NCBI GenBank assembly: GCA_037200045.1
Contig: JBBCHM010000002.1
Span: forward strand, 733,241-797,240
DNA from: Rhizomicrobium sp.
GTDB lineage: Bacteria > Pseudomonadota > Alphaproteobacteria > Micropepsales > Micropepsaceae
Length of the DNA stretch: 64,000 nucleotides
Direction of reading: 5' to 3'
The notes under the pieces were generated by a model that had not been told where the DNA came from, ran no database searches, and was given only the letters and a program-made list of their open reading frames with translations. Made by a program: the position numbers and the translations under genes. Below are positions 8,838-18,460 of this stretch, in pieces. Every line of letters begins with the position of its first letter. Position 1 is the stretch's first letter.

Positions 8838-9775
8838 GCGCCGCGCCGGCTATCGATATCCGCGATGTCAGCAGGAGCTTTGGGCCGCACAGGGCGGTAT
8901 CGCATCTGAGCTTCTCCGTCCTTCCCAACGAGATATTCGGATTGGTGGGGCCGGACGGCGCCGGAAAAACAACGACCATGCGCATGCTGGCCGGCGTGAT
9001 GCGGCCGGATGAAGGATCGATCATCGTCGACGGGGTGGATGTCGTGGCCAACCCCGACCTCGCCAAGGCGCGGTTCAGCTATATGCCGCAGCGCTTCGGG
9101 TTGTACGAAGACCTCACGGTGGACGAGAACATCCGTTTCTACGCCGATCTGTTCGGCATACCCAGGGCGGTGCGCGAGGAGCGTTCGGCGCGGCTGCTCG
9201 CGGCGTCCGACATGGGCCGGTTCCGCGACCGGCTGGCCGGTGTGCTGTCCGGCGGGATGAAGCAGAAGCTGGGCCTTACCTGCGCGCTGATCCATGCACC
9301 GAAGATCGTCCTGCTCGACGAGCCGACGACCGGCGTGGATCCGGTCTCGCGCCGCGATTTCTGGCGCATCCTATATGACCTTCGCGAAGGTGGCCTCACG
9401 ATCGTGATATCGACCGCCTATCTGGACGAGGCGGAGCGCTGCCATCGCCTGGCCCTTCTGTATGAGGGCGAACTCCTCGAATGCGATACGCCCGCCGCGC
9501 TCAAGCGGCACATGCCGGGCGCGATCCTGTCGATCGCGTCGCGAAGCGCGCGCGCGATCAGGGACACGGTCGGCGGCTGCCCCGGCGTGCTGAATACCAT
9601 GCTCGTCGGCAACAGCATCCATGTGGTCGTCGACGACGCCGACCGCCGCATGCCAGAAATCGAAAAAGCGCTGGCCGCAAGCGGCCTTCCGTTCGATTCG
9701 CTTACGAGGGTTGAGCCGACCATAGAGGATCTGTTCGTCACCTTGCAGAATCCGAGGAAGGACGCGGCGGCATGA
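8834..9775 (+). CDS. ABC transporter ATP-binding protein (first of pair)
   Basis: A 313-residue ATPase of the ABC-2 exporter type. It has Walker A GPDGAGKTTT near residue 39 (Asp in place of the common Asn), signature LSGGMKQKLGL near 139, and Walker B IVLLDEPTTGVDP near 159. The start is GTG at 8834, overlapping the upstream stop by 4 bp; the stop overlaps the next ATPase start in the same way. With the HlyD protein, a second ATPase and two permeases it matches the YbhGFSR/RbbA-like exporter plan. In many relatives the two ATPases are fused as one YbhF-type protein; here they are separate. Confidence 0.93.
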   Translation: MSAAPAIDIRDVSRSFGPHRAVSHLSFSVLPNEIFGLVGPDGAGKTTTMRMLAGVMRPDEGSIIVDGVDVVANPDLAKARFSYMPQRFGLYEDLTVDENIRFYADLFGIPRAVREERSARLLAASDMGRFRDRLAGVLSGGMKQKLGLTCALIHAPKIVLLDEPTTGVDPVSRRDFWRILYDLREGGLTIVISTAYLDEAERCHRLALLYEGELLECDTPAALKRHMPGAILSIASRSARAIRDTVGGCPGVLNTMLVGNSIHVVVDDADRRMPEIEKALAASGLPFDSLTRVEPTIEDLFVTLQNPRKDAAA

Positions 9776-10734
9776 GCGGCGCCGGGCGCACCGCGCCGCC
9801 CATCGTTGCGCGCAACCTCACCAAGCGGTTCAACACGTTCGTCGCCGTCGATCATGTCAGCTTCGAAGTCGCGCGCGGCGAGATCCTCGGCTTCATCGGG
9901 CCGAACGGCGCGGGAAAGTCCACGATCATCCGCGTGCTGTGCGGTCTGCTGCGCCCCACCGAGGGGCAGGTCTTCGTCGCGGGGATCGACGTGGCGCGCA
10001 GCCCGGAGGCCGCGCGCCAGCATATCGGCTATATGTCCCAGAAGTTCTCCCTGTACGGCGATCTTTCGGTGATCGAGAACCTGCGCTTCTTCGGCGGCAT
10101 CTATCGCGTTCCGGCCGAAAGGCTGGCCGAGCGCATTCGCTACGCGGTCGACATGGCCGGGCTCGCCGGCCGCGAGGATGCCCTTGTGTCTTCGCTCGCC
10201 GGCGGCTGGAAGCAGCGCCTGGCACTCGGCTGTGCCATCCTGCACAACCCACCGATCCTGTTTCTCGACGAGCCGACATCCGGCGTCGATCCGATCTCGC
10301 GCCGGCGCTTCTGGGACCTGATCCACGACCTCGCGGCGAGCGGCGTGACCATCCTCGTCACCACGCATTACATGGACGAAGCCGAATATTGCGACCGCAT
10401 TGTTCTCATCAATCAGGGCCGCATCGTCGCGTCGGGCAGCCCCGCGGAGCTCAAGCGGACTTCGTTGAGCGGCAATCTGTTTCTGGTTGAATGCGGCAGC
10501 GTCGGCCGCGCCTTGCACGTGCTCGGCGCCGCAAAGGGCGTGCGCGACGTGGCGGCCTTCGGCGATGCCCTGCATGTCCTGACGGATGGCTCGCTGGCCG
10601 GCGACGCGGCGATTCGCGGTCCCTTGGAAACGAACAACATTCCGATCACGCGGATTTCGCCCATTGAGCCGGGTCTCGAAGACGTGTTCGTCGGGCTCGT
10701 TGCCCGCCCCCCGGCGAATGCGTCCGCGCCATGA
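9772..10734 (+). CDS. ABC transporter ATP-binding protein (second of pair)
   Basis: A 320-residue ABC ATPase paralogous to the preceding gene. It has Walker A GPNGAGKST near residue 43, a modified signature LAGGWKQRLALG near 142 (Ala for Ser), and Walker B ILFLDEPTSGVDP near 163. The ATG overlaps the stop of the first ATPase and its own stop overlaps the first permease, so the order of translation is coupled. The two different nucleotide-binding domains probably form an asymmetric heterodimer under the two permeases. Confidence 0.93.
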   Translation: MSGAGRTAPPIVARNLTKRFNTFVAVDHVSFEVARGEILGFIGPNGAGKSTIIRVLCGLLRPTEGQVFVAGIDVARSPEAARQHIGYMSQKFSLYGDLSVIENLRFFGGIYRVPAERLAERIRYAVDMAGLAGREDALVSSLAGGWKQRLALGCAILHNPPILFLDEPTSGVDPISRRRFWDLIHDLAASGVTILVTTHYMDEAEYCDRIVLINQGRIVASGSPAELKRTSLSGNLFLVECGSVGRALHVLGAAKGVRDVAAFGDALHVLTDGSLAGDAAIRGPLETNNIPITRISPIEPGLEDVFVGLVARPPANASAP

Positions 10735-11864
10735 GTTTCATCCGGCTCTGGGCGATCGCCCGCAAGGAGTTGCTTCAGGTCTGGCGCGATCCGCGCAGCC
10801 TGATGATCGCGCTGCTTCTCCCGGTGGTTCAGATGTTCATGCTGGGTTATGGCGTGAGTCTGGACATCAAGCATGTTCCCCTCTGCACGCTGGACCGGGA
10901 GGGAAGCCAGCAGAGCCTGTTGCTACTGAAGGACTTTGCCGCGTCGCAGTACTTCGACGTCGTGAAAATCCTGGCGAATGACCGCCAGCTCGCCGCCGCC
11001 ATCGACGACGGTACGTGCCGGATCGCGATCGTGATCCCGCCGGATTTCTCCCTGCGTCTCAACGACAGCGGGAAGAGTTCCGTTCAGGCGATCGTCGACG
11101 CGACCGACGACAACACGGCCAGTGTCGCCGCCGGCTATGCCCAGGCCGTCGTGGCAAGCTTCTCCACGAAGGTGCAGCTTGATGCGTCGGGCACGCAGGG
11201 GCCACCTTTGGCCATCACGCCCATCGCGATCCAGTCGCGGGTCTGGTTCAACGAGGACCTGGAAAGCAAGGATTTCATCATCCCGGGCCTGGCGGCGATG
11301 ATCCTGGCACTCGTCGGCGCGCAGCTCACATCGCTGACCGTGTCGCGCGAATGGGAACGCGGAACGATGGAACTTCTCATTTCGACGCCGGTGACGCCGA
11401 TGGAGGTGATGCTGGGAAAGCTGCTGCCCTATTTCGGCATCGGTCTCATCGACGCCGGTATCTGCATCGCGCTGGCGATATTCTGGTTTCAGGTGCCGTT
11501 TCGCGGCGCGTTCTTCACGCTCTTCGCCACGACCGCGCTGTTCCTTGTCGTCGTGCTCGGCATCGGATACCTGATCTCAGTATCGATCCGAAGCCAGCTC
11601 GGGGCGAGCCAGATCGCGCTGCTGCTCACGATGCTGCCGACGACGCTGCTTTCGGGCTACGCCTTTCCGATCGACCAGATGCCTGTACCGATCCAGGCGA
11701 TAACCTATCTGGTTCACGCGCGATACTATGTGACGATCCTGAAGGGGGTGTTCCTCAAGGGGCTCGGCCTGGTCCAACTGGGCGGCCCGATTCTCGCACT
11801 CGTGCTCTACGCGGCCGTGATAGCGTTCTTCGCGTCCCGCGCGTTCAAGAAGACCTTGGATTGA
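10731..11864 (+). CDS. ABC-2 type permease (YbhS/YbhR-like), first
   Basis: A 377-residue inner-membrane permease of the ABC-2 family. An N-terminal TM segment (about residues 20-40) is followed by a large periplasmic domain (about 45-175) and then about five TM segments in the C-terminal half, with the family motif REWERGTMELLISTPVTPME near residues 205-224. It is translationally coupled to the upstream ATPase and 3 bp from the second permease. The exporter's substrate is unknown; relatives export drugs or modify the membrane. Confidence 0.92.
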   Translation: MSFIRLWAIARKELLQVWRDPRSLMIALLLPVVQMFMLGYGVSLDIKHVPLCTLDREGSQQSLLLLKDFAASQYFDVVKILANDRQLAAAIDDGTCRIAIVIPPDFSLRLNDSGKSSVQAIVDATDDNTASVAAGYAQAVVASFSTKVQLDASGTQGPPLAITPIAIQSRVWFNEDLESKDFIIPGLAAMILALVGAQLTSLTVSREWERGTMELLISTPVTPMEVMLGKLLPYFGIGLIDAGICIALAIFWFQVPFRGAFFTLFATTALFLVVVLGIGYLISVSIRSQLGASQIALLLTMLPTTLLSGYAFPIDQMPVPIQAITYLVHARYYVTILKGVFLKGLGLVQLGGPILALVLYAAVIAFFASRAFKKTLD

Positions 11865-11867
11865 TCC

Positions 11868-13001
11868 ATGTTCGACCGCATCATCCAGATCTTCATCAAG
11901 GAGATGATCGAGCTGAAGCGCGACAGGTGGGCGCGTTTTCGCCTCATCGTGCCGCCGATTATCCAGATGCTCGTCTTCGGCTATGCCGCGACCTTCGAGG
12001 TGTTCGACGTCTCCACGGTGATCCTGGACATGGATCATTCGCAGGAAAGCCGGGACTTGGTGTCGCATTTCACGGCGAGCGGGCGCTTCTCCATCGCCGC
12101 GTATGCGCAAAACGAGGGCGACGTCACCCGCATCATCGACCGCGGCGACGCGGCGATCGCCATCGTGATCCATCCGGGCTTCGCCGAATTGCTCCGCAAG
12201 GGCGCGACGGCGCCGGTCCAGGTGGCGGTCGACGGCACCAATTCGAACACCGCGCTCATCGCCCTTGGCTATGTCGGACAGGTCGCCGCGACGTTTTCGC
12301 AAGACTATGCCGCCAATTTCCTGCATCGAACGAGCGGCGGGCTGAGCCTGCGCCAGGCATCGGTGACGATCGACCAGCGCCCCTGGTACAACGAAGACAC
12401 CAACAGCCGATGGTTCTTCGTTCCGGGCGTGATCGGCACGCTGACGCTCACCCTCATCGTCAACCTCACGGCCTTCGCCATCGTTCGCGAGCGGGAGGTG
12501 GGGACGCTCGAGCAGATCATGGTCACGCCGATCCGGCCGATCGAATTCATTCTGGGCAAGACGCTGCCCTTCTTCGTCATCGGGCTCGGGGAGGTGGCTC
12601 TCGTCACCGCGGTCGGAATGCTCTGGTTCCAGGTGCCGTTCAACGGCGATCCGCTCGTCATGCTGGTGGGAACGTCGCTGTTCCTTCTCAGCACGCTGGC
12701 GCTCGGCCTGCTGATCTCGACGATCTGCACGACCCAGCAGCAGGCCTTCGCGACGAATTTCTTCGTCGTCAATCCGCTCTTCACGCTGTCGGGCTTCAGC
12801 TTTCCGATTGCCAGCATGCCGCGTGCGCTGCAATGGTTTTCCTACGTCAACCCGCTTCGATATTATTTGATCTTGATCCGGGCCTGTTTTCTCAAGGGCG
12901 TCGGTTTCACGGTCCTCTGGCCCGAGCTTGGCGCACTCGCGATCCTTGCAACGGTGCTTCTGGCCGCGAGCGTCTTTCGCTTTCGCAAATCGCTGGACTG
13001 A
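11868..13001 (+). CDS. ABC-2 type permease (YbhS/YbhR-like), second
   Basis: A 377-residue permease with the same plan as the previous gene: an N-terminal TM segment, a periplasmic domain and C-terminal TM segments, with REREVGTLEQIMVTPIRPIE near residues 205-224. The equal length and matching motif point to gene duplication. It ends the exporter operon; a possible terminator hairpin follows at 13029. Confidence 0.92.
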   Translation: MFDRIIQIFIKEMIELKRDRWARFRLIVPPIIQMLVFGYAATFEVFDVSTVILDMDHSQESRDLVSHFTASGRFSIAAYAQNEGDVTRIIDRGDAAIAIVIHPGFAELLRKGATAPVQVAVDGTNSNTALIALGYVGQVAATFSQDYAANFLHRTSGGLSLRQASVTIDQRPWYNEDTNSRWFFVPGVIGTLTLTLIVNLTAFAIVREREVGTLEQIMVTPIRPIEFILGKTLPFFVIGLGEVALVTAVGMLWFQVPFNGDPLVMLVGTSLFLLSTLALGLLISTICTTQQQAFATNFFVVNPLFTLSGFSFPIASMPRALQWFSYVNPLRYYLILIRACFLKGVGFTVLWPELGALAILATVLLAASVFRFRKSLD

Positions 13002-13028
13002 CCGTTGGTTGCCGAAACCTCGGCGGCG

Positions 13029-13054
13029 CGCGGCCCCATCAAGAAGGGGTCGCG
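13029..13054. terminator. Possible bidirectional terminator hairpin
   Basis: CGCGGCCCC and GGGGTCGCG form a 9-bp stem with one G-U pair and an 8-base loop. It lies between the convergent exporter and tpsB genes. There is no clear U-tract on either side. Confidence 0.4.
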
Positions 13055-13059
13055 TCCAA

Positions 13060-14859
13060 TCAGTAGGCAAGCGTTACCGAAAGATTGAGCAGGCTTCCGC
13101 CCGACTTGCCGCCAGGCGGCGCCTGCAATTGCCAGCCATAGTCAGCGCGCAGATCCACGAAGCGATCGATGCCGTAGCGCAGACCGAGGCCGGCACTTTG
13201 GAGCGTCGCACTCTTGGGCAGGTTCTGCTGCGCGTTGCGATAGGCGACGAAGCCCATATCGTAGAAGACGAGCCCCTGCGCCTGATCCTGCACATCGGTG
13301 TCGAAGATCGATTTCAGCGGATGGAATGCGGGGCCGTGCAATTCGGCGCTGAACAGCGCGCCTTGCGAGCCGTCCACCGTGCGCGGGTCATAGCCGCGCA
13401 CGCTGTCGTTTCCGCCGGCGCCGAGCTGCTCGCTGGGCAGGAGCTCGGCGTCGGCGATCTGACCCTCAACGCGAACGACGCTGCTGAACTGATAGGGCAG
13501 ATAGGTCACGCGCGTGATTTCGATATTGTCATAGAGATAATTAGCCTTGGCGCCCGCCGTCCCGGAAGCGGCGAAAACGGCTGTCGAATTCCCGTTCGAA
13601 AGCCCGCCGGGACTGTAGACGACCTGATTTTCGATCGCGGTCTGGCCGTGGGCGTCCGGCAAAGTGCCGTCGTAGATCAAGAGGAACTGTTCTATATTGG
13701 TCGTGTTGGCGAAGATCTGCGTTCCGCCGAATGCGATATTGTTGTCGCTGCGCTTGTAGTCGAAACCGAATTTGAGTGTCTGGGACAGGCCGTCCCAGGG
13801 CGGCGCGATGCCGACATAACGCACGCTAAGCTGCAAGCTGTGGCCGACCTGATCGAAATTCTGCCCGAGATCGGGCACCAATTCGACGTAGGAGCCGAAA
13901 GCCTCGATGTCGTCGCCCCAAGGCAGCGGCGCCAGATAGTCGAGCGAATGGGCCGTGAACCGCGGCTTGTCGGAATGCCCCGGCCCGCGATCACGCGAGC
14001 GGAACAGATCGGGGCTCGTCAGGAACTGATAGGAGATCTGCTGGTCGAGGCCGAAAACATTGCCCCAGTTGATTCCCGCGCCGTAGCGCTCGCGATTCGT
14101 CACCGGAAGACCGTCATTGTCGAAGCTGGCATAGACGCGAAACGGAAGACGATCGTCGACCTTGAGCGCCAGATCGGTAGCGCCGGTGGTCGCGCTGCGC
14201 TCGAGAACCGCGCTGACACGTCGAAACGGATTGCGGTTGAGCCGGTTCAAATCGATCCGCAGAGTCTGGAAATCGATGCGGTCGCCGGGTTCGAGCCGCA
14301 TTTCGCCGGTCAGAAGCGGCGTCGAGAACCATTCATTGCCTTGGACATGCACCTGGCCGAGCCGATAGACCGTGACGACCGCCTGGACGGTACCTGTGGA
14401 GATGTCCTGCTCGGGAAAGCCAACATCGACCACCGGCAGGTCGTGCGCGCGATACCATTTGACGACCGCTTCGGATATGCGCGGCAGATCATCGGTGTAG
14501 AGCGGCCGGCCTAGAAAGGCCGACAGCTGGGTCTTGATCTCATCGCGGTTCAGCAACGGCAGGCCGCCGTCCACCTCCACGCCCGAGACCTTGACCCCGT
14601 TACGCACGACCTTGGCGAGCTTGTCGACGAAGCGCAGCCCGAGAAGCGAATCGAGCAGCTTCTTGCGCACGGCCGTCGGCACGACCGGGTTTGCCTCCGG
14701 CGGCACGGTCACCGGAGTGGCCATCTGGGTTTTCGGTTCCTTGGGCGCGATCTGTTTGAAATCCTGAGCCGCCGCCGACAGGGCCGAAAGACCGGCCAGC
14801 AGGCACAGACCGGCAACGACCGCGCGCACGCTTCGCTTCGATTTGGCGCCTGGGATCAT
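13060..14859 (-). CDS. Two-partner secretion transporter TpsB (ShlB/FhaC/HecB family)
   Basis: A 599-residue outer-membrane transporter that exports a large partner exoprotein. A signal peptide (about residues 12-35) is followed by a proline-containing linker, POTRA-type domains (about 90-260, including VHVQGNEWFSTPLLTGEMRL) and a 16-strand-type barrel ending in a terminal aromatic residue (LSVTLAY). The open frame continues far upstream into out-of-frame repeat DNA; I chose the ATG at 14859 because the signal peptide begins there and it overlaps the stop of the upstream exoprotein (ATGA). This coupling shows that the MBG-repeat protein is its cargo. Apparently intact, unlike its partner. Confidence 0.9.
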   Translation of the reverse strand: MIPGAKSKRSVRAVVAGLCLLAGLSALSAAAQDFKQIAPKEPKTQMATPVTVPPEANPVVPTAVRKKLLDSLLGLRFVDKLAKVVRNGVKVSGVEVDGGLPLLNRDEIKTQLSAFLGRPLYTDDLPRISEAVVKWYRAHDLPVVDVGFPEQDISTGTVQAVVTVYRLGQVHVQGNEWFSTPLLTGEMRLEPGDRIDFQTLRIDLNRLNRNPFRRVSAVLERSATTGATDLALKVDDRLPFRVYASFDNDGLPVTNRERYGAGINWGNVFGLDQQISYQFLTSPDLFRSRDRGPGHSDKPRFTAHSLDYLAPLPWGDDIEAFGSYVELVPDLGQNFDQVGHSLQLSVRYVGIAPPWDGLSQTLKFGFDYKRSDNNIAFGGTQIFANTTNIEQFLLIYDGTLPDAHGQTAIENQVVYSPGGLSNGNSTAVFAASGTAGAKANYLYDNIEITRVTYLPYQFSSVVRVEGQIADAELLPSEQLGAGGNDSVRGYDPRTVDGSQGALFSAELHGPAFHPLKSIFDTDVQDQAQGLVFYDMGFVAYRNAQQNLPKSATLQSAGLGLRYGIDRFVDLRADYGWQLQAPPGGKSGGSLLNLSVTLAY

Positions 14860-15559
14860 CCTGCGGACAACAATCGGTCGGTGGCGTCTATGGCGTTCGA
14901 AAAATCCGTGATGCTGACCGGCTTGAACGGACTGATCGTTCCGGGCAGGCCAACCTGGAACAAAAGCACATTGTCGTCGGATCCGACCGTGCCGGTCACC
15001 ACGTTGCTCAATGTGAAGGTGCCCAGGCTGCCGGTCAGCGTGAAGCTGGACGGGCCATGATAGCCGCCGTCCGATATCAGCGGTGCCGTCGAGCCGTTCG
15101 GCACCACGGGCGTCAGCGTTAGCAGACCCGCGAAATAGATGATCGCATAATTGGGGGCGGTCGCGCCGAACGGCACGATGTTGTACTTCAGCGGATCGTC
15201 CGCGACCGGGAAGAGGCCGTATTCGAGTCCGGTCACGATGGAACTGTCCTGGCCGAGCACGAAGCCCGTGTAACTTGCCGTCGGCGTCGCTGCATCGAGC
15301 GAGACGGACGCGATGTCGTCTGCCCTCACGCTCAGCGCGGCCGGCGTCACGGTCAACGTGGCGCCGGTGAAGCCGACAATGGTGTAGTTCGCCGATGACG
15401 CCAGCGAGCCCTGGGTGATGGCATAGCCGCCGACATTGCTGGTTGTCGTCGCGGCCGTTACCAGCGCGCCCGAGAGCATATCGCCGTTGACGAGCCCGTC
15501 GCCACCCACTGCATAGGTCAGCGCCGGATTGGCGTCGCCATAGACGCGACTCTGATCGT

Positions 15560-18460
15560 TCGCGGCGATCATGATCGGGCGCGCATCCACCGTCAGGATG
15601 CCGCCGACATAGGTCAGAGCGTAATTGGTCGACGAGGCGAGCGTGCCCTGCGTGATGGCATAGCCGCCGACATTGCTGGTTGTCGTTGCGGCCGTTACCA
15701 GCGCGCCCGATAAGGCGTCGCCGTTGACGAGGCCCTCGCCGCCCACTGCGTAGGTCAGCGAGGGATTGGCATCGCCATAGTGCCGCGTCAGGTCGTCCGC
15801 CGTCACCGTGATCGGGCGCGCATCGACCGTCAGCACACCGCCGACATAGGTCAAATCGTAGTTGGCCGACGCGGCCAGCGTGCCTTGCGTGACGGCGTAG
15901 TTGCCGACACTGCTTGTCCCAGCGGCAGATGTCGCCAGCGCACCCGACAGCATATCGCCATTGACGAGACCGTCGCCACCCACCGCATAGGTCAGCGCGG
16001 GATTGGCATCGCCGTAATGCCGCGTCAGGTCGTCCGCCGTCACCGTGATCGGGCGCACCGTCACGCTCAGCGTGGCGCCGGTATAGCCGATGTCGTAATT
16101 CGTATTGTTGGCATCGGTCAGAGTGCCTTGCGTGATGGTATAGCCGCCGACATTGCTGGTCGTCGTCGCGGTCGTCGCCAGCGCGCCCGACAACGCGTCG
16201 CCGTTGACGAGCCCCCCACCACCCACCGCATAGGTCAGCGCGGGGATTGGCATCGCCATAGTGCCGCGTCAGGTCGTCCGCCGTCACCGTGATCGGGCGC
16301 GCATCGACCGTCAGCACACCGCCGACATAGGTCAAATCGTAGTTGGCCGACGCGGCCAGCGTGCCTTGCGTGACGGCGTAGTTGCCGACACTGCTTGTCC
16401 CAGCGGCAGATGTCGCCAGCGCACCCGACAGCATATCGCCATTGACGAGACCGTCGCCACCCACCGCATAGGTCAGCGCGGGATTGGCATCGCCGTAATG
16501 CCGCGTCAGGTCGTCCGCCGTCACCGTGATCGGGCGCACCGTCACGCTCAGCGTGGCGCCGGTATAGCCGATGTCGTAATTCGTATTGTTGGCATCGGTC
16601 AGAGTGCCTTGCGTGATGGTATAGCCGCCGACATTGCTGGTCGTCGTCGCGGTCGTCGCCAGCGCGCCCGACAACGCGTCGCCGTTGACGAGCCCCCCAC
16701 CACCCACCGCATAGGTCAGCGCGGGATTGGCATCGCCGTAGTGCCGGGTCTGGCCGTCCGCCGTCACCGTGATGGGGCGCGCATCGACCGTCAGCACACC
16801 GCCGACATAGGTCAGAGCATAATTGGCTGACGCCACTAGCGTGCCTTGCGCGATGGCATAGCCCCCGACATTGCTGGTCGTCGTCGCAGAGGTCGCCAGC
16901 GCGCCCGACAACACATCGCCGTTGACGAGGCCGCTGCCGCCCACCGCATAGGTCAGTGTCGGATTGGTATCGCCGTAATGCCGCGTCTGACCGTCCGCCG
17001 TCACCGTGATCGGGCGCGCATCGACCGTCAGGACGCCGCCGATATAGGTCAGCGCATAATTGGCCGACGCTGCCAGCGTGCCTCGCGTGATGGCATAGCC
17101 ACCGACATTGCTGGTTGTCGTTGCGGCCGTCGCCAGCGCACCCGAGAGCGTGTCGCCGTTCACCAGGCCCTCGCCGCCCACCGCATAGGTCAGCGCGGAA
17201 TTGGCATCGCCGTAATGCCGCGTTAGGTCGTCCGCCGTCACTGTGATCAGGCGCGCATCCACCGTCAGGACGCCGCCAACATAGGTCAGAGCGTAATTGG
17301 TCGACGCTGCCAGCGTGCTCTGCGTGATGGCATAGCCGCCGACGTTGCTGGTTGTCGCTGCGGCCGTCGCCAGCGCGCCCGACAACGCGTCGCCGTTGAC
17401 GAGACCCTCGCCGCCTACCACATAGGTCAGCGTGGGGTTGGTGTCGCCGTAGTGCCGCGTCAGGTCGTCTGCCGTCACCGTGATCGGGCGCGCATCGACC
17501 GTCAGCACGCCGCCGATATAGGTCAGCGCATAATTGGCCGACGCCGCCAGCGTGCCCTGCGTAATGGCGTAGCCGCCGACATTGCTGGTCGTCGTCGCGG
17601 ACGTTGCCAGCCACCCGAAAGCGCGTCGCCGTTGACGAGGCCGCCGCCGCCCACCGCGTAGGTCAGCGTGGGGTTGGTGTCGCCATAATGCCGCGTCAGG
17701 TCGTCCGCCGTCACCGTGATCGGCCGCGCATCGACCGTCAGCACGCCGCCGACATAGGTTAGATCGTAGTTGGCCGATGCCGCGAGCGTGCCTTGCGTGA
17801 TGGCGTAGCCGTTGACACCGCTGGTCGTCGTCGCGGACGTTGCCAGGCCACCCGAAAGCGCGTCGCCGTTGACGAGCCCCCCGCCGCCCACCGCGTAGGT
17901 CAGCGCCGGATTGGTGTCGCCGTAATGCCGTGTGAGGTCGTCCGCCGTCACCGTGATCGGGCGCACCGTCACGCTCAGCGTGGCGCCGGTATAGCTGATG
18001 TCGTAATTCGTATTGTTGGCGTCGGTCAGGGTTCCTTGCGTGATGGCATAGCCGCCGACACTGCTGGCCATCGTTGCGGCCGTCGCCAGACCACCCGACA
18101 ACGCGTCGCCATTGACGAGGCCGCCGCCGCCCACCGCGTAGGTCAGCACGGGATTGGCATCGCCGTAGTGCCGGGTCTGGCTGTCCGCCGTCACCGTGAT
18201 CGGGCGCGCATCGACCGTCAGCACGCCGCCGATATAGGTCAGATCGTAATTGGCCGACGCCGCCAGCGTACCCTGGGTGATGGCGAAATCGCCGGCATTG
18301 CTGGTCGCGCCCGCAACCGTCGCCAGGCCGCCCGACAACGCGTCGCCGTTGGCGAGACCGTCGCCACCCACCACATAGGTCAGCGCAGGATTGGCATCGC
18401 CATAGTGCCGCGTCTGGCCGTCCGCCGTCACCGTGATCGGGCGCGTATCGACCGTCAGCG
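15560..18460 (-). repeat. Array of about 13 MBG-type protein repeats, period about 238 bp
   Basis: A near-regular coding repeat of about 79 residues: a start RPITVTADDLTRHYGDANP, the centre GLVNGDALSGALAT, and the end NYALTYVGGVLTVDA. Copies begin (minus strand) near 18434, 18196, 17955, 17716, 17479, 17240, 17002, 16761, 16521, 16284, 16040, 15803 and 15573. A variant unit carries DANNTNYDIGYTGATLSVTV instead and recurs about every third unit. Nucleotide identity between units is high, which favours unequal exchange and also assembly errors. Confidence 0.88.
15780..16740. repeat. 480-bp tandem duplication of two repeat units
   Basis: The segment 15780-16260 and the segment 16261-16740 appear identical over two MBG units, apart from one extra G at 16230-16240 (CGCGGGGATT against CGCGGGATT in the other copy). 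That extra base shifts the frame of the exoprotein. Perfect identity contrasts with the divergence of the other units. Confidence 0.75.

Noticed and set aside
15780-18450. CRISPR-like array because of regular repeats
   Set aside because: The period is about 238 bp and both repeat and spacer parts are coding MBG units; no short repeats with unique spacers and no cas genes.
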